Assembly (NCBI GenBank): GCA_002238525.1
Contig: MPMN01000025.1
Coordinates: 1-38,243 of the forward strand
Direction of reading: 5' to 3'
From: Flavobacteriaceae bacterium bin25
Lineage (GTDB): Bacteria > Bacteroidota > Bacteroidia > Flavobacteriales > Flavobacteriaceae
Length of the DNA: 38,243 nucleotides
Positions 1-9,400 of this stretch are shown piece after piece. The number at the start of each line of letters is the position of its first letter. Positions within the stretch are counted from its first letter, which is position 1. A model generated the notes under the pieces. The model was given only the letters and a program-made list of their open reading frames with translations, made no database searches and was not told where the DNA came from. Both the position numbers and the translations under genes were made by a program.

Positions 1-146
1 GCTATAAAAAAGTATCTCACATGGACACATTTCACAAAATAAATCCAAAATATATCATCTATATAATTGAAATACAGACGTTTAAGTGTTAAAAATTACT
101 CAAAAAAGTTCGAAAGTCAGGATTAAATAACGATGAATCAAGCATA

Positions 147-3122
147 GTGATTACTCTGGTATCTGATTGTACGATAGAGGCGATTTTTGAGAAGGTTAGC
201 TATACCATCACAGCGACATCTTCTGAGGGAGGTAGTGTGGTCCGAGATGGACAGCAGGTTGATGAGGGATTATCCATAGTTTATGATCAGACTGCGACAT
301 TGACGGCAATACCTGACAAGGGTTATCAATTTAGTGGATGGACAAGTGATGATTGTCCTACTCTTGAGGATGCTACAGATGTTGAAGCGGAGTTCGTGGT
401 AGAAGGGGATTGTCGATTGGAGGCGGTATTTGAAAAAGCTCCTCGTATGATATCCGCAGCAGAAAACCAAAATGGACAGATAACCATTAGCCCATCAGAG
501 GGTGTAGTTTATGGTGATGAGGTGAAGGTTACAGCAACCGCTGATGAACATTATGCCTTCAAGGGTTGGTCTGGAGATTGTGGTGATTTAAACGATGACG
601 AATCAAGCCTATCGATTACGGTATTGGAAGATTGTACGATAGAAGCGGAATTTGAAAAGGTTAGCTATACCATCATAGCGATATCTTCTGAGGGAGGCAG
701 CGTTACCAATGAAGATTCTGAGACAGGCATCAATATAGTCTATGGAGAGAGCATCACTTTGACAGCTGCTGCTGAAGAAGGGTATCAATTTAGTAGATGG
801 ACAACTGAAGGAGGGACATCGTCTGCAAATTGTCCCACACTTGCTAGTGATACAGATCCTGTGGCTGAGTTCGTGGTTGAAGGGAATTGCCGGTTGGAGG
901 CGGTGTTTGAAAAAGCACAATATACCATCAGTGCTTCCTTATCAGATGGAGGCTCAGTAAGTGATGCAGAAGGTCAGTCATTAGGAGGTGATGATTCTTT
1001 AACCAAGGAACATGGTCAGACCATTTCCTTGACAGCAACGCCTGATGAGGGTTATGTATTTGAGCGATGGGAGACAATAGAGGATACGGATTGTCCAGTC
1101 ATAGCGGATGCTTCTGATCCTGAATTGGAATTTTCTATTGAGGGTAATTGTAGTTTGGAAGCGGTCTTTACCAAGTCTCCTCAGACGATTACGATAGAAG
1201 AAAACGAGAATGGACAGATAATGATTACACCATCGGAGAATCTTGTTTATGGGGATGAGGTGGAGGTTACAGCCACTGCCAATGAGCATTATGCCTTTCA
1301 AGAATGGGTATTCAGTTGTGGTGAAGAGGATTCTCCGGACATTGATGTAGAGGAGAGAACTATTTCTTTCATAGCGACTAAAGATTGTGCAATCAAGGCG
1401 GTGTTTACCGAGGTATTATACAGCATTACTGCTGAAGGTGGCACTGGGGGTAGTGTGGATAGTGATGAAGAGGAAAGAGGTTTTGGTCAGGAAGTTCGCA
1501 TTACCGCTGAGCCGGATGATAGTTACGAATTTGATCGGTGGCGTGCATCGGGTTCTGGTTGTCCTGATGATATAGATTTGACTAATGAGCAAGTGCGTTT
1601 TGACGTAGGGGGTGATTGTTCATTAGAGGCTTTGTTTACAGAGGTAGAATCATCTGGAGGTGGAGATGATCAGGACGATGATCCGACAACGAATCAACCT
1701 ACCGATACGCAGACTACTAATACCCAACCCACTACTACAACTCCAACAAATCAACCGACAACGAATCAACCTACCACTACTACTACTACGAATCAACCAA
1801 CTACTACGCAGCCTACCGCTGCTTGCCCTTCTGGGACGGACCCGTTATACGAAGAAGATGGAATCATCAAAGCAAGGGATTGTGCTCGGTCATTAATTGG
1901 TCAGCGTGTACTAATTGATCCCAGCGATCAATCATCTCAAAAGTATCTTATTGCTGATACTGCAATACTAAATAGTGAAGTAAGACGTGGTAGCAACCTT
2001 CAATACGTAAATACCACATTTGTTAATTCTATGTGGAGATTATTTAGAGATAACACAACATTTAATGACGATATCAGTAAATGGGATGTCAGTAATGTTG
2101 CCGTTATGAGCCATATGTTTTCAGGTGCTACCATGTTTGATCAAAATATTGGTTCTTGGGATGTCAGTAATGTAAAATATATGGACAATATGTTCAACGG
2201 CGCAATTGCATTTAATCAAGAACTTGAGTTTTGGGATGTCAGTAATGTGACTAACATGCGCGCCATGTTTAAGGATGCTACTGCCCTTGTATTTCCAGTG
2301 CTTTCTGATTGGAATGTCAGTAAGGTGAAAGATATGTCTTTTATGTTTCAAGGGGCTACTAAACTCCAAGTAAATCTTGATGAATGGGAGGTCGGTAGTG
2401 TGGTTAATATGGAATATATGTTTAATAATGCCCGTTTTTTCCAGAGTTTGATAGGTGATTGGGATGTCAGTAATGTGACCAATATGGAGGGTATGTTTTA
2501 TGATGCTAGAAGCTTCTCCGGAGATAAAAATATGGGGAAATGGGATGTCAGTAATGTGACCAATATGCAGTATATGTTTTATGAAGCTAGTTTTTTTAAT
2601 CAAGATATCAGTGGATGGGATGTCAGTAATGTAAGAAATATGGCATGGATGTTTTATGGAGCTCACAACTTCGTAGGTTTATGGGAGCAAGAGGATCAAT
2701 CTTATGAAGGCATTGGTTCATGGGATGTCAGTAATGTGACCAATATGAGGAGTATGTTTCAAAAGGCTTCAGGGTTTAAAGGAAATATCGGCAAGTGGGA
2801 TGTCAGTAATGTGACCAATATGAGGGCGATGTTTTATGAAGCAATCAGCTTCAATGAAGACCTTAGCTCATGGAACGTCAGACGAGTGACTGATATGTCC
2901 CATATGTTTCGATATGCTATTGTGTTCAATAATAATAATGAACCAGGCATTAGCGGCTGGAATGTTATTAACGTACAAACTATGTACGCCATGTTTTGGG
3001 ATGCCCAAAGTTTCACACAAGATATTAGCTCTTGGAGAGTTCTATCTGTACTTAATTGTCAGTTTTTCGCTCAGAATTATCTAACATTCACCAAACCACC
3101 GTTCCCTGCTTCATGCAATTAA
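147..3122 (+). CDS. 5'-truncated surface protein: InlB-type repeats, Thr-rich linker, DUF285/BspA repeats
   Basis: This is a large, probably cell-surface repeat protein of 991 codons as opened here. Residues 1 to about 505 alternate two related InlB/Listeria-Bacteroides-type repeats, with motifs such as GGSV, GYQFSGW, DCPTL and EGDCRLEAVFEK; most units carry paired cysteines. Residues about 510-557 are a Thr/Gln/Pro/Asn-rich linker. Residues about 630-985 hold 13 DUF285 (BspA-like) units built on WDVSNVTNM-x3-MF. These families are known from surface and adhesion proteins. There is no signal peptide. The first codon is a GTG inside a repeat unit, and repeat homology continues upstream (NDESS at 129-143) to about position 117 before an in-frame stop at 90-92. 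The true 5' end is therefore missing, and this may be a pseudogene or silent cassette. I see no type IX sorting domain at the C-terminus. Confidence 0.8.
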   Translation: MITLVSDCTIEAIFEKVSYTITATSSEGGSVVRDGQQVDEGLSIVYDQTATLTAIPDKGYQFSGWTSDDCPTLEDATDVEAEFVVEGDCRLEAVFEKAPRMISAAENQNGQITISPSEGVVYGDEVKVTATADEHYAFKGWSGDCGDLNDDESSLSITVLEDCTIEAEFEKVSYTIIAISSEGGSVTNEDSETGINIVYGESITLTAAAEEGYQFSRWTTEGGTSSANCPTLASDTDPVAEFVVEGNCRLEAVFEKAQYTISASLSDGGSVSDAEGQSLGGDDSLTKEHGQTISLTATPDEGYVFERWETIEDTDCPVIADASDPELEFSIEGNCSLEAVFTKSPQTITIEENENGQIMITPSENLVYGDEVEVTATANEHYAFQEWVFSCGEEDSPDIDVEERTISFIATKDCAIKAVFTEVLYSITAEGGTGGSVDSDEEERGFGQEVRITAEPDDSYEFDRWRASGSGCPDDIDLTNEQVRFDVGGDCSLEALFTEVESSGGGDDQDDDPTTNQPTDTQTTNTQPTTTTPTNQPTTNQPTTTTTTNQPTTTQPTAACPSGTDPLYEEDGIIKARDCARSLIGQRVLIDPSDQSSQKYLIADTAILNSEVRRGSNLQYVNTTFVNSMWRLFRDNTTFNDDISKWDVSNVAVMSHMFSGATMFDQNIGSWDVSNVKYMDNMFNGAIAFNQELEFWDVSNVTNMRAMFKDATALVFPVLSDWNVSKVKDMSFMFQGATKLQVNLDEWEVGSVVNMEYMFNNARFFQSLIGDWDVSNVTNMEGMFYDARSFSGDKNMGKWDVSNVTNMQYMFYEASFFNQDISGWDVSNVRNMAWMFYGAHNFVGLWEQEDQSYEGIGSWDVSNVTNMRSMFQKASGFKGNIGKWDVSNVTNMRAMFYEAISFNEDLSSWNVRRVTDMSHMFRYAIVFNNNNEPGISGWNVINVQTMYAMFWDAQSFTQDISSWRVLSVLNCQFFAQNYLTFTKPPFPASCN
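1684..1818 (+). repeat. Thr-rich low-complexity linker repeat
   Basis: Tandem degenerate repeats of ACNACN and AATCAACC codons encode a TTNQPT/TTTT-type linker of about 45 residues. It joins the InlB-type half to the DUF285 half. Such Thr/Pro linkers usually act as flexible and possibly glycosylated stalks. The near-identical units are prone to slippage and length variation. Confidence 0.7.
2035..3105 (+). repeat. DUF285 coding repeats with identical DNA blocks
   Basis: Thirteen coding repeats have a spacing of roughly 75-110 bp. The 20-mer GGGATGTCAGTAATGTGACC occurs unchanged at four units (near 2461, 2542, 2722 and 2797), and a shorter core occurs in most others. Between these blocks the units differ. 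Such DNA-level identity suggests recent duplication or gene conversion among units. Confidence 0.75.
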
Positions 3123-3181
3123 CCAATTATTTATGGCCCTAATCACTTTATAGTGGAAAAAACTGCAAATAAATTCAGGTT

Positions 3182-3340
3182 TTATCTCTTTGGACCGCCA
3201 TCGTCATTGATGAAGGAATAGGTTTTATAGTCAAACCCTATTTGCTTGTATAGTTCATGGACTTTTTTAGTCCAACTTTCTACTGCATCTTCCCACATCT
3301 TTGAGTAATCTATGTAATCTAGATCATCATTATAAGCGAT
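3182..3340 (-). pseudogene. 3' remnant of an unidentified gene
   Basis: On the minus strand a 52-codon open stretch, bounded upstream by an in-frame TAA at 3341-3343, ends in a stop at 3182-3184. Its protein-like sequence includes YNDDLDYIDYSKMWED, ESWTKKVHELYKQIGFDYK and SFINDDGGPKR. It has no convincing start, although an internal ATG would give about 38 residues. The composition looks like true coding sequence, so I read it as the tail of a decayed gene. I do not recognise the family. The rest of the 3123-3518 gap holds no other gene that I can support. Confidence 0.4.
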
Positions 3341-3436
3341 TTAGGGAGAAAAAAACAATAAAAATGTAGAGCTCAGTGAATTTTTAAAAATTGAAAATAA
3401 AGATTTCCAACTACTTACAAAATGAAATGATAAACT

Positions 3437-3526
3437 TCCGATAAGAGCACTTATTGGAAATGCAGGGATATGAATACTCGTTCACCACCCATATTGCTCA
3501 TCGGGGACAATGCTATTCTTATCGGA
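3437..3526. repeat. 10-bp perfect inverted repeat, arms 70 bp apart
   Basis: TCCGATAAGA at 3437-3446 is matched by TCTTATCGGA at 3517-3526. The right arm contains the stop codon of the BCCT gene. The 70-bp interior does not fold obviously, so this is not a classic terminator. It could be a long-loop RNA structure, the ends of a small relic element, or chance. Confidence 0.4.
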
Positions 3527-5027
3527 TTTTGCTAACCGTTTTTCGATGAAGACGCCTAATAGACCTTATGAGTAGAAAGGTTACAAGAAATAAAAGCAAC
3601 AAGAATAGAATACCAGAGCTGACATTGGCCACTTGCATGGCATTTAGTCCTCCCCCCACAAGCAAAGCTATAGCAACCGCTCCCTCTGTTAAAGACCAAA
3701 TGATTCTCTGCCCAACTGAAGCAGTAATCTTACCACCTGCAGATATACTATCAATCACCAAAGACCCGCTATCAGATGAGGTAACAAAGAAAATAGTGAT
3801 CATCAGCATGGAAACAAAACTGGTTATGCTCGCCCAAGGAAATTGTTCTAAAAAAATAAACAATGATGTGGAACTATCCTTCATTACCTCCGTAGAAATA
3901 ATGCCAGGCATTTGAAGTTCCAATTGTAGAGCAGACCCACCCAAAGTACTAAACCAAAAAAAAGTTAAGAAAGTAGGAACAAATAGAGCACCAAGAATGA
4001 ATTCTTGAATAGTCCGACCCCTAGAAATCCGAGCTATGAACATCCCCACAAATGGTGCCCAAGCAATCCACCACCCCCAATAAAAAATCGTCCATTCATT
4101 CTGCCACGTGGGATCAATAAATGCAGATGACCAAGTTCCCAACTCAATAAATCGACTGAGATATTCTCCAGTACTTTCCGTGAAAATTCTAATGATGCCA
4201 AATGTATCTGACAAGAGCAAAATGACAACCAAAAATATTGTGGCAATAATGATATTTAACCGACTTAAAAAAAGAATACCCTTTCTCAAACCAGTAGCCA
4301 CTGAAATAGTCGCTATTATGGTAATCACCGTAATAATCAATATCTTATTCGTTAAATCTGATTCAATCTCAAACAGGTAATTTAATCCAGTGGCAATTTG
4401 GGAAGAACCAAACCCCAAAGATGTAGCCACACCAAATAATGTGGTAACCACCGCCACAATATCAATAATATCCCCCCAGATCGAATAAATCCTTTTGCCT
4501 AGCAGTGGAAAAAAAAGACTCCTAATTGAAAATGGCAGTTTTTTATTGAAAGCATAGTATCCTATTGCTAGTCCTACGATACAGAATATTGCCCATCCAT
4601 GCAATCCCCAGTGAAAAAAAGTAAAAGTAAGTGCTTGAATTGCATTCTCATGATTCGAATCAGTAGCCATCGGAGGATTGGTAAAATGCGAAATAGGTTC
4701 AAAAACACTAAAATAAAGCAGTCCAATCCCCATACCGGCTGAAAACAGCATGGACAGCCACGAAAATAGATTAAACTCCGGTCTAGAATCTGTACCACCT
4801 AGTCTATATTTGCCATACTTGCCGAAAGCAATCCAAAGACAAACAAAAAAGAAAATATTTACTCCTATAACGAATAACCAGCTTGTATAGGTGGTAATCT
4901 GTTTGTAAAAACTTTCAAAAAATAGTCGAATGCCCTCTCCCCCAGTAATGACAATGATTACAAATGCAGCAATAACAATGAACGATGGATAAAAAACCCG
5001 AGGATATATCGAAAAAAAACGTCTCAA
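3519..5027 (-). CDS. BCCT-family transporter (betaine/carnitine/choline type)
   Basis: This is an inner-membrane secondary transporter for quaternary ammonium or related zwitterionic solutes. The 502 residues and about 12 hydrophobic segments are normal for BCCT. Visible family marks are GMGIGLLYFSVFEP (about 98-111), HWGLHGWAIF in TM4 (W140, W145, F148), ATSLGFG (201-207) and the signature EWTIFYWGWW-IAWAPFVGMFIARISRG (311-337), with W312, W317, W319, W320 and W323. These correspond to the aromatic cage that binds trimethylammonium groups in BetP and CaiT. The start is TTG, immediately after the TAA of the susD-like gene (zero spacing), which implies translational coupling; no upstream start is possible in frame. 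The N- and C-terminal tails are short, unlike osmosensing BetP, so it is more likely a nutrient or osmolyte importer than an osmosensor. The exact substrate (betaine, carnitine, choline, DMSP) cannot be read from sequence. Confidence 0.93.
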   Translation of the reverse strand: MRRFFSIYPRVFYPSFIVIAAFVIIVITGGEGIRLFFESFYKQITTYTSWLFVIGVNIFFFVCLWIAFGKYGKYRLGGTDSRPEFNLFSWLSMLFSAGMGIGLLYFSVFEPISHFTNPPMATDSNHENAIQALTFTFFHWGLHGWAIFCIVGLAIGYYAFNKKLPFSIRSLFFPLLGKRIYSIWGDIIDIVAVVTTLFGVATSLGFGSSQIATGLNYLFEIESDLTNKILIITVITIIATISVATGLRKGILFLSRLNIIIATIFLVVILLLSDTFGIIRIFTESTGEYLSRFIELGTWSSAFIDPTWQNEWTIFYWGWWIAWAPFVGMFIARISRGRTIQEFILGALFVPTFLTFFWFSTLGGSALQLELQMPGIISTEVMKDSSTSLFIFLEQFPWASITSFVSMLMITIFFVTSSDSGSLVIDSISAGGKITASVGQRIIWSLTEGAVAIALLVGGGLNAMQVANVSSGILFLLLLFLVTFLLIRSIRRLHRKTVSKIR

Positions 5028-6497
5028 TTAATAATCAATTATCCACATTTTTCCATTGATTAATTTATCAATAGGATATCGAGACCTTACATCATTATAA
5101 TTTTCCTGATTTAGACTTTGCTCTTGTCCAGGATATAAAAATCTCAAGGGCAATTTATAATCGTTGTTATTGATTCCTTCAGGAGGCGAGAGAAATCGAA
5201 GTCCATCCCAACCTCCACTATCCAAATACCATCTTCGAACTTCAAAGTAAGGATCAAGAGCAGTGAAATAAAGACTAAGCCATTTTTGCTCCCACAAATC
5301 CATTGGTTCATTATACTTTACACCAGAGTTAGAATAAAAATCTTCAAAGTCTGTCCATCCAAAAGGTCCATAATTGACTTGATAATAATCATGTGAAGAT
5401 TTTATCCCTCTCTTATAATGGAATTCAATGTCTCCCTCAATCCAACCATTTAATATGCCTTCAGCAATCAAGAATTCAACTTCCGAATAAGTCATCAATA
5501 TACCGTCAGCATAAGGAATGCCAAAAGTATTAGCAGTAATATGACCAGGGTAGTCAAAATATGCCAATCCTAAACGAGAGCCGAACTGAGCTCCCAGACC
5601 ATTTTTATATCCTGAAAATGTGGGATTGTCAAAATCCAAATTATCAGGCCGAGCATATCGATTTAACCTAGGGTCTTTATAATCAACCATCACATCAACA
5701 GATGACTTTGACATATTGACATCATCAAAATCACCTTGTTTAAGAGGTAAGGTGTAAAATTGATTGGGAAAAACATCTGGAAAATCAAGTACTGCTTGTT
5801 GATCGTTAGAAGTAAATATAGCCCCTTGCTCCACAATTTGACGAAAATCCTGGGAAACATCTCTCACCTTAGAAGAGTACATTAGCAATCGAAGTATTAA
5901 GGAATTACCGAACTTAATCCACTTTTCTGAATCTCCGAGATAAATGATGTCTCCTTCTATCGTTCCACTACCTCTTAGAGAATTTACAGCACCTTTAAGC
6001 CGTTGCAATAAATCCGTGTAAATGTCTTCTTGTCGGTCATAGGTTGGAGTGAAATTCAAACTCTCACCCTTTATGGCTTCACTATAAGGAATATCTCCAT
6101 ATACATTAGTCAGCTGAGAATAAATCCAAGCACGCAAAACCTGTGCAACGCCTATTGTTTTGTCATTTCCATCTTCTGAAGCTTTATCTATTACCTTTTC
6201 AACATTGGTAAGGCTCTCGTAAAATCCTTCCCAAACCACTGGAAAAGCATTCCAGTTGTAGGCATCAACTTCCCTTCTTACTGTCCTTGCAGTTAATTGA
6301 GAAATGTTATTGGATAAAAGAAAAGATGCCTTGTCTGCAGTGTTGATACTTGAACGCATCGCAGAAGTGAGAAGCACCGAAGTTGAAACATTTACGGGTT
6401 CATTAGGATTGTTGTTGATTTCTGCAAAGTCGTTGCATCCTAAAAAAGCAAAAATCGCAAATAGTATGACCGAATGCTGTGATAATTTACTTTCCAT
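5028..6497 (-). CDS. SusD/RagB-like outer-membrane lipoprotein
   Basis: This is the surface-exposed ligand-binding lid of a SusC/D importer. It has 489 residues. The N-terminal signal ends in a lipobox-like FLGC with the lipidated cysteine at residue 21, followed by NDFAEINNNPNEP, the NPN motif typical of the SusD-like family. The middle contains helical TPR-like segments (VWEGFYESLTNVEKVID; AWIYSQLTNVYGDIPYSEA), a hallmark of SusD. The ATG overlaps the TGA of the susC-like gene by one base, and its own stop abuts the BCCT start. No glycoside hydrolase, sulfatase or peptidase gene is adjacent, so a polysaccharide locus is unlikely. The BCCT partner hints at a small charged solute, though this is inference. 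Confidence 0.93.
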   Translation of the reverse strand: MESKLSQHSVILFAIFAFLGCNDFAEINNNPNEPVNVSTSVLLTSAMRSSINTADKASFLLSNNISQLTARTVRREVDAYNWNAFPVVWEGFYESLTNVEKVIDKASEDGNDKTIGVAQVLRAWIYSQLTNVYGDIPYSEAIKGESLNFTPTYDRQEDIYTDLLQRLKGAVNSLRGSGTIEGDIIYLGDSEKWIKFGNSLILRLLMYSSKVRDVSQDFRQIVEQGAIFTSNDQQAVLDFPDVFPNQFYTLPLKQGDFDDVNMSKSSVDVMVDYKDPRLNRYARPDNLDFDNPTFSGYKNGLGAQFGSRLGLAYFDYPGHITANTFGIPYADGILMTYSEVEFLIAEGILNGWIEGDIEFHYKRGIKSSHDYYQVNYGPFGWTDFEDFYSNSGVKYNEPMDLWEQKWLSLYFTALDPYFEVRRWYLDSGGWDGLRFLSPPEGINNNDYKLPLRFLYPGQEQSLNQENYNDVRSRYPIDKLINGKMWIIDY

Positions 6498-9400
6498 CAG
6501 AATGAGAGATTTAGGTTGATTCCAAAACTCCTTGTAGAAGGTATGGAATTGCTTTCATAACCGTTTACAAATATTCCATTCCTAATCGAATAAACTTCAG
6601 GATCAATGGTGGGGACACTAGTAAATAAAAATAAATTCCTGCCTATAAGAGAGACGGATGCAGATTGCATACCCCATGCATTAATTAATTCAGATTTCAA
6701 TTCGAAAGTTAAACTCACCTCTCTTAACTTGAAAAAAGTAGAATCATAGGTTGAGGCTTCGATATTGTCCCTATTAAATCCATTACCGTAGTAATTGTAA
6801 AAATAACCGGCATAACTAGCCCCACCTGCAGGAACCTGAACCGTGTTGGGAACCAAATTTCCCGCTTGGTCATACATCAGACCCGGAGCAACAACACCAC
6901 CTTCTTGGACAAGGGTATAAGTAGGCTTGGAGGAGCCATCAGGATAGCTGACACTATATGCGGTTCTTCCTTCTAGGGTGGAAAGAGGCAAATTCGGGTC
7001 ATCATTGTTGATGATAGAACCACTAGTAGCCAAAAGGGCATGTTGTCTCGAATACACACGTCCACCAACCTGACCATCAATCAGGAAACCAAGCTCAATA
7101 TTTTTGTATCGAAATTGATTGTATAAACCCAATAAAAAATCAGGCTGATAAGATCCTGCAGATACTTTTTCTGAAGTCAAAAGAGGTAACCCCTTTTCAT
7201 GAATGATCTGACCATCAGGACCACGCTGAAAACCCAACCCAACTAGTTGACCCAAGAGTTCTCCCCGCTGGGCTACATATTCAAGATCAGAACTCCCAGG
7301 ATCATTAGGAAATACATCAGCAACGATGGAATATTGTCCACTCTTGATCACATCAGGAAGAGATTCTACAATTGCTCTATTTCTACTGAAGTTAATTACT
7401 TGTGTCCATTGAAAATATTTGGTATAACCAATATTTGATTCTAAGGATATTTCAAAACCCTTGTTACTAATTTCACCTCCATTTGTTAAATAATAGTCAT
7501 ATCCACTTGACTTCCCTACCGGTAGAGTGATGATTTGGTTAAAACTATTCATCTTATAATAAGTCAAGTCAAGATTTAACTGACCATCAAGAAGTCGAAG
7601 ATCAATCCCCAACTCTGTAGCCGTAGTCGTTTCATTTTTTACCTCGGGGTCCGGAATTAGTCTACTAGTAGAAAATACCGGACTACTCCCGTATGGGGAT
7701 TGAGGAGTAAAAGTACTCTGGAAAGAATATGGTGGGGCAGCATTTCCAACCTCTGCATAGGAAGCTCTTAGTTTAAGAAAACTGATGGCATATGGCAGTG
7801 GTAAAACTTCACTAAGGACTAAACTACTAGAAACAGAAGGATAACCATAAGAGAATCTCGACTCTTCATTACCTAAAATTGGACTGACTAATGAACTAGC
7901 CCAATCATTTCTATAAGTTAAGTCTAAGTAGGCCCAATCATCATAATCAACCGAGAATAAACCGAAAAGGCTGTTAATCTTGGAAGCGCTGCGTTTAGAT
8001 TCAACAAGAACTCCAGACCTGGAATTTGTTAAGGTATAAACTGAATCTTCGGTTCCAAATATCTGTAATTCAGGATTGTTTGCTATCCCTGTAAGGGCAG
8101 TTTGATGCATCAAGTTTCCTCCAATACGTAAATCAACATCAAATTTATTATCCCTTTCGGGTGTAGGGTTAAAGTTGAATAAAAACTCTGCATTTCTTTC
8201 AATAAAGGATATTTCATCTTCCCTATAACTTCCGTTAAGTACAACTTTTGTTGATGGAGCTCTTCTGAACTGACGTTGCTCATCTAAATAATCTACTCCA
8301 TAATGTATCCTCAAATTGGCAAATTGATTGAAATCATAGGTCAGCTGAACATTTGAGATTAGTCTATTGCTTTGAAATGCATTGGTATTTTCATGCATTA
8401 TGAAGTAGGGGTTATTACCCCAAAGGTTTTCAATGTATTGTTGCTGAATACCTTCTTTTCCAATTTGCCAATAATCTCTCATATCCGCAATCTCAGTTTG
8501 TCTCGGAAACCATAGCCATACATACATCACAGACGATGACTCATCATATCCTGAATTAGGAATATTATCTGAAAACGAACGGACAAACATAGAATTGAAC
8601 TGCACATCAAGTTTCTCATTAAATAGTAATTTTCCTACACTTGCTTGGAAAGTATTTCTTTGCAGTGATGTATTTGGCAGTATGCCTTGGTTGCCCATAT
8701 GGGTATAGGAAAAGCGACTTTGGCTGTCCTCGGTCATATTGTTTATGGATAAATTGGTCACATGGGTCAAAGCATCCTCATAAAAGTTACGAATGTTTTT
8801 GGGAGCAGCTGTAAATGGCACTGGTTGCCCATCTGAGTTAAACTGAATAACGTTCTGTCCATTCATTTCTGGGCCCCAATTTTCAGCATAAGCATCATAA
8901 TTGTCATCTGCTCCAATAAAGGTAGATCCATCTTTATAGCTGTACTTTCCTCCGCCTCCATAACCATAGGTATTTTGGTATCTTGGAAGTTTTAATGGAG
9001 TAGACATTGTAACACTTGTATTTATCTCCACTCCTAATCCTCTTGATTTAATATGACCTGTTTTGGTTTCAACTAAAATTACACCATTGGCAGCTCTTGA
9101 TCCATATAATGCTGATGCAGCAGGTCCTTTAAGGATGCTTATTTGTTGAATATCATCGGCATTAATAATCTGTGCAGCATTACCAAAATCAATGGTTGTT
9201 GAACCATTAAGTCCGTTGTCAAAATTGTATAAGTCATTGGTAATGGGCATTCCATTTACTACAAATAGAGGCTGGTTATTACCTACCAGAGAAGAAGTTC
9301 CTCGAATTGTTATGTTGGCAGATGCGGTTGGTCCAGCAGAAGAGCTTCTAATACTCACCCCGGAAACCTTACCAGAAATAGCACTGACAATATTTGAAGA

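Noticed and set aside
2121-2666. 181-codon minus-strand ORF with repeated HITDIP-like motifs
   Set aside because: It is the antisense shadow of the DUF285 repeats; its periodicity follows the real repeats on the plus strand.
2080-2870. Regularly spaced repeats resembling a CRISPR array
   Set aside because: Spacing varies, the repeats are in frame and encode WDVSNVTNM units, and no cas gene is near.
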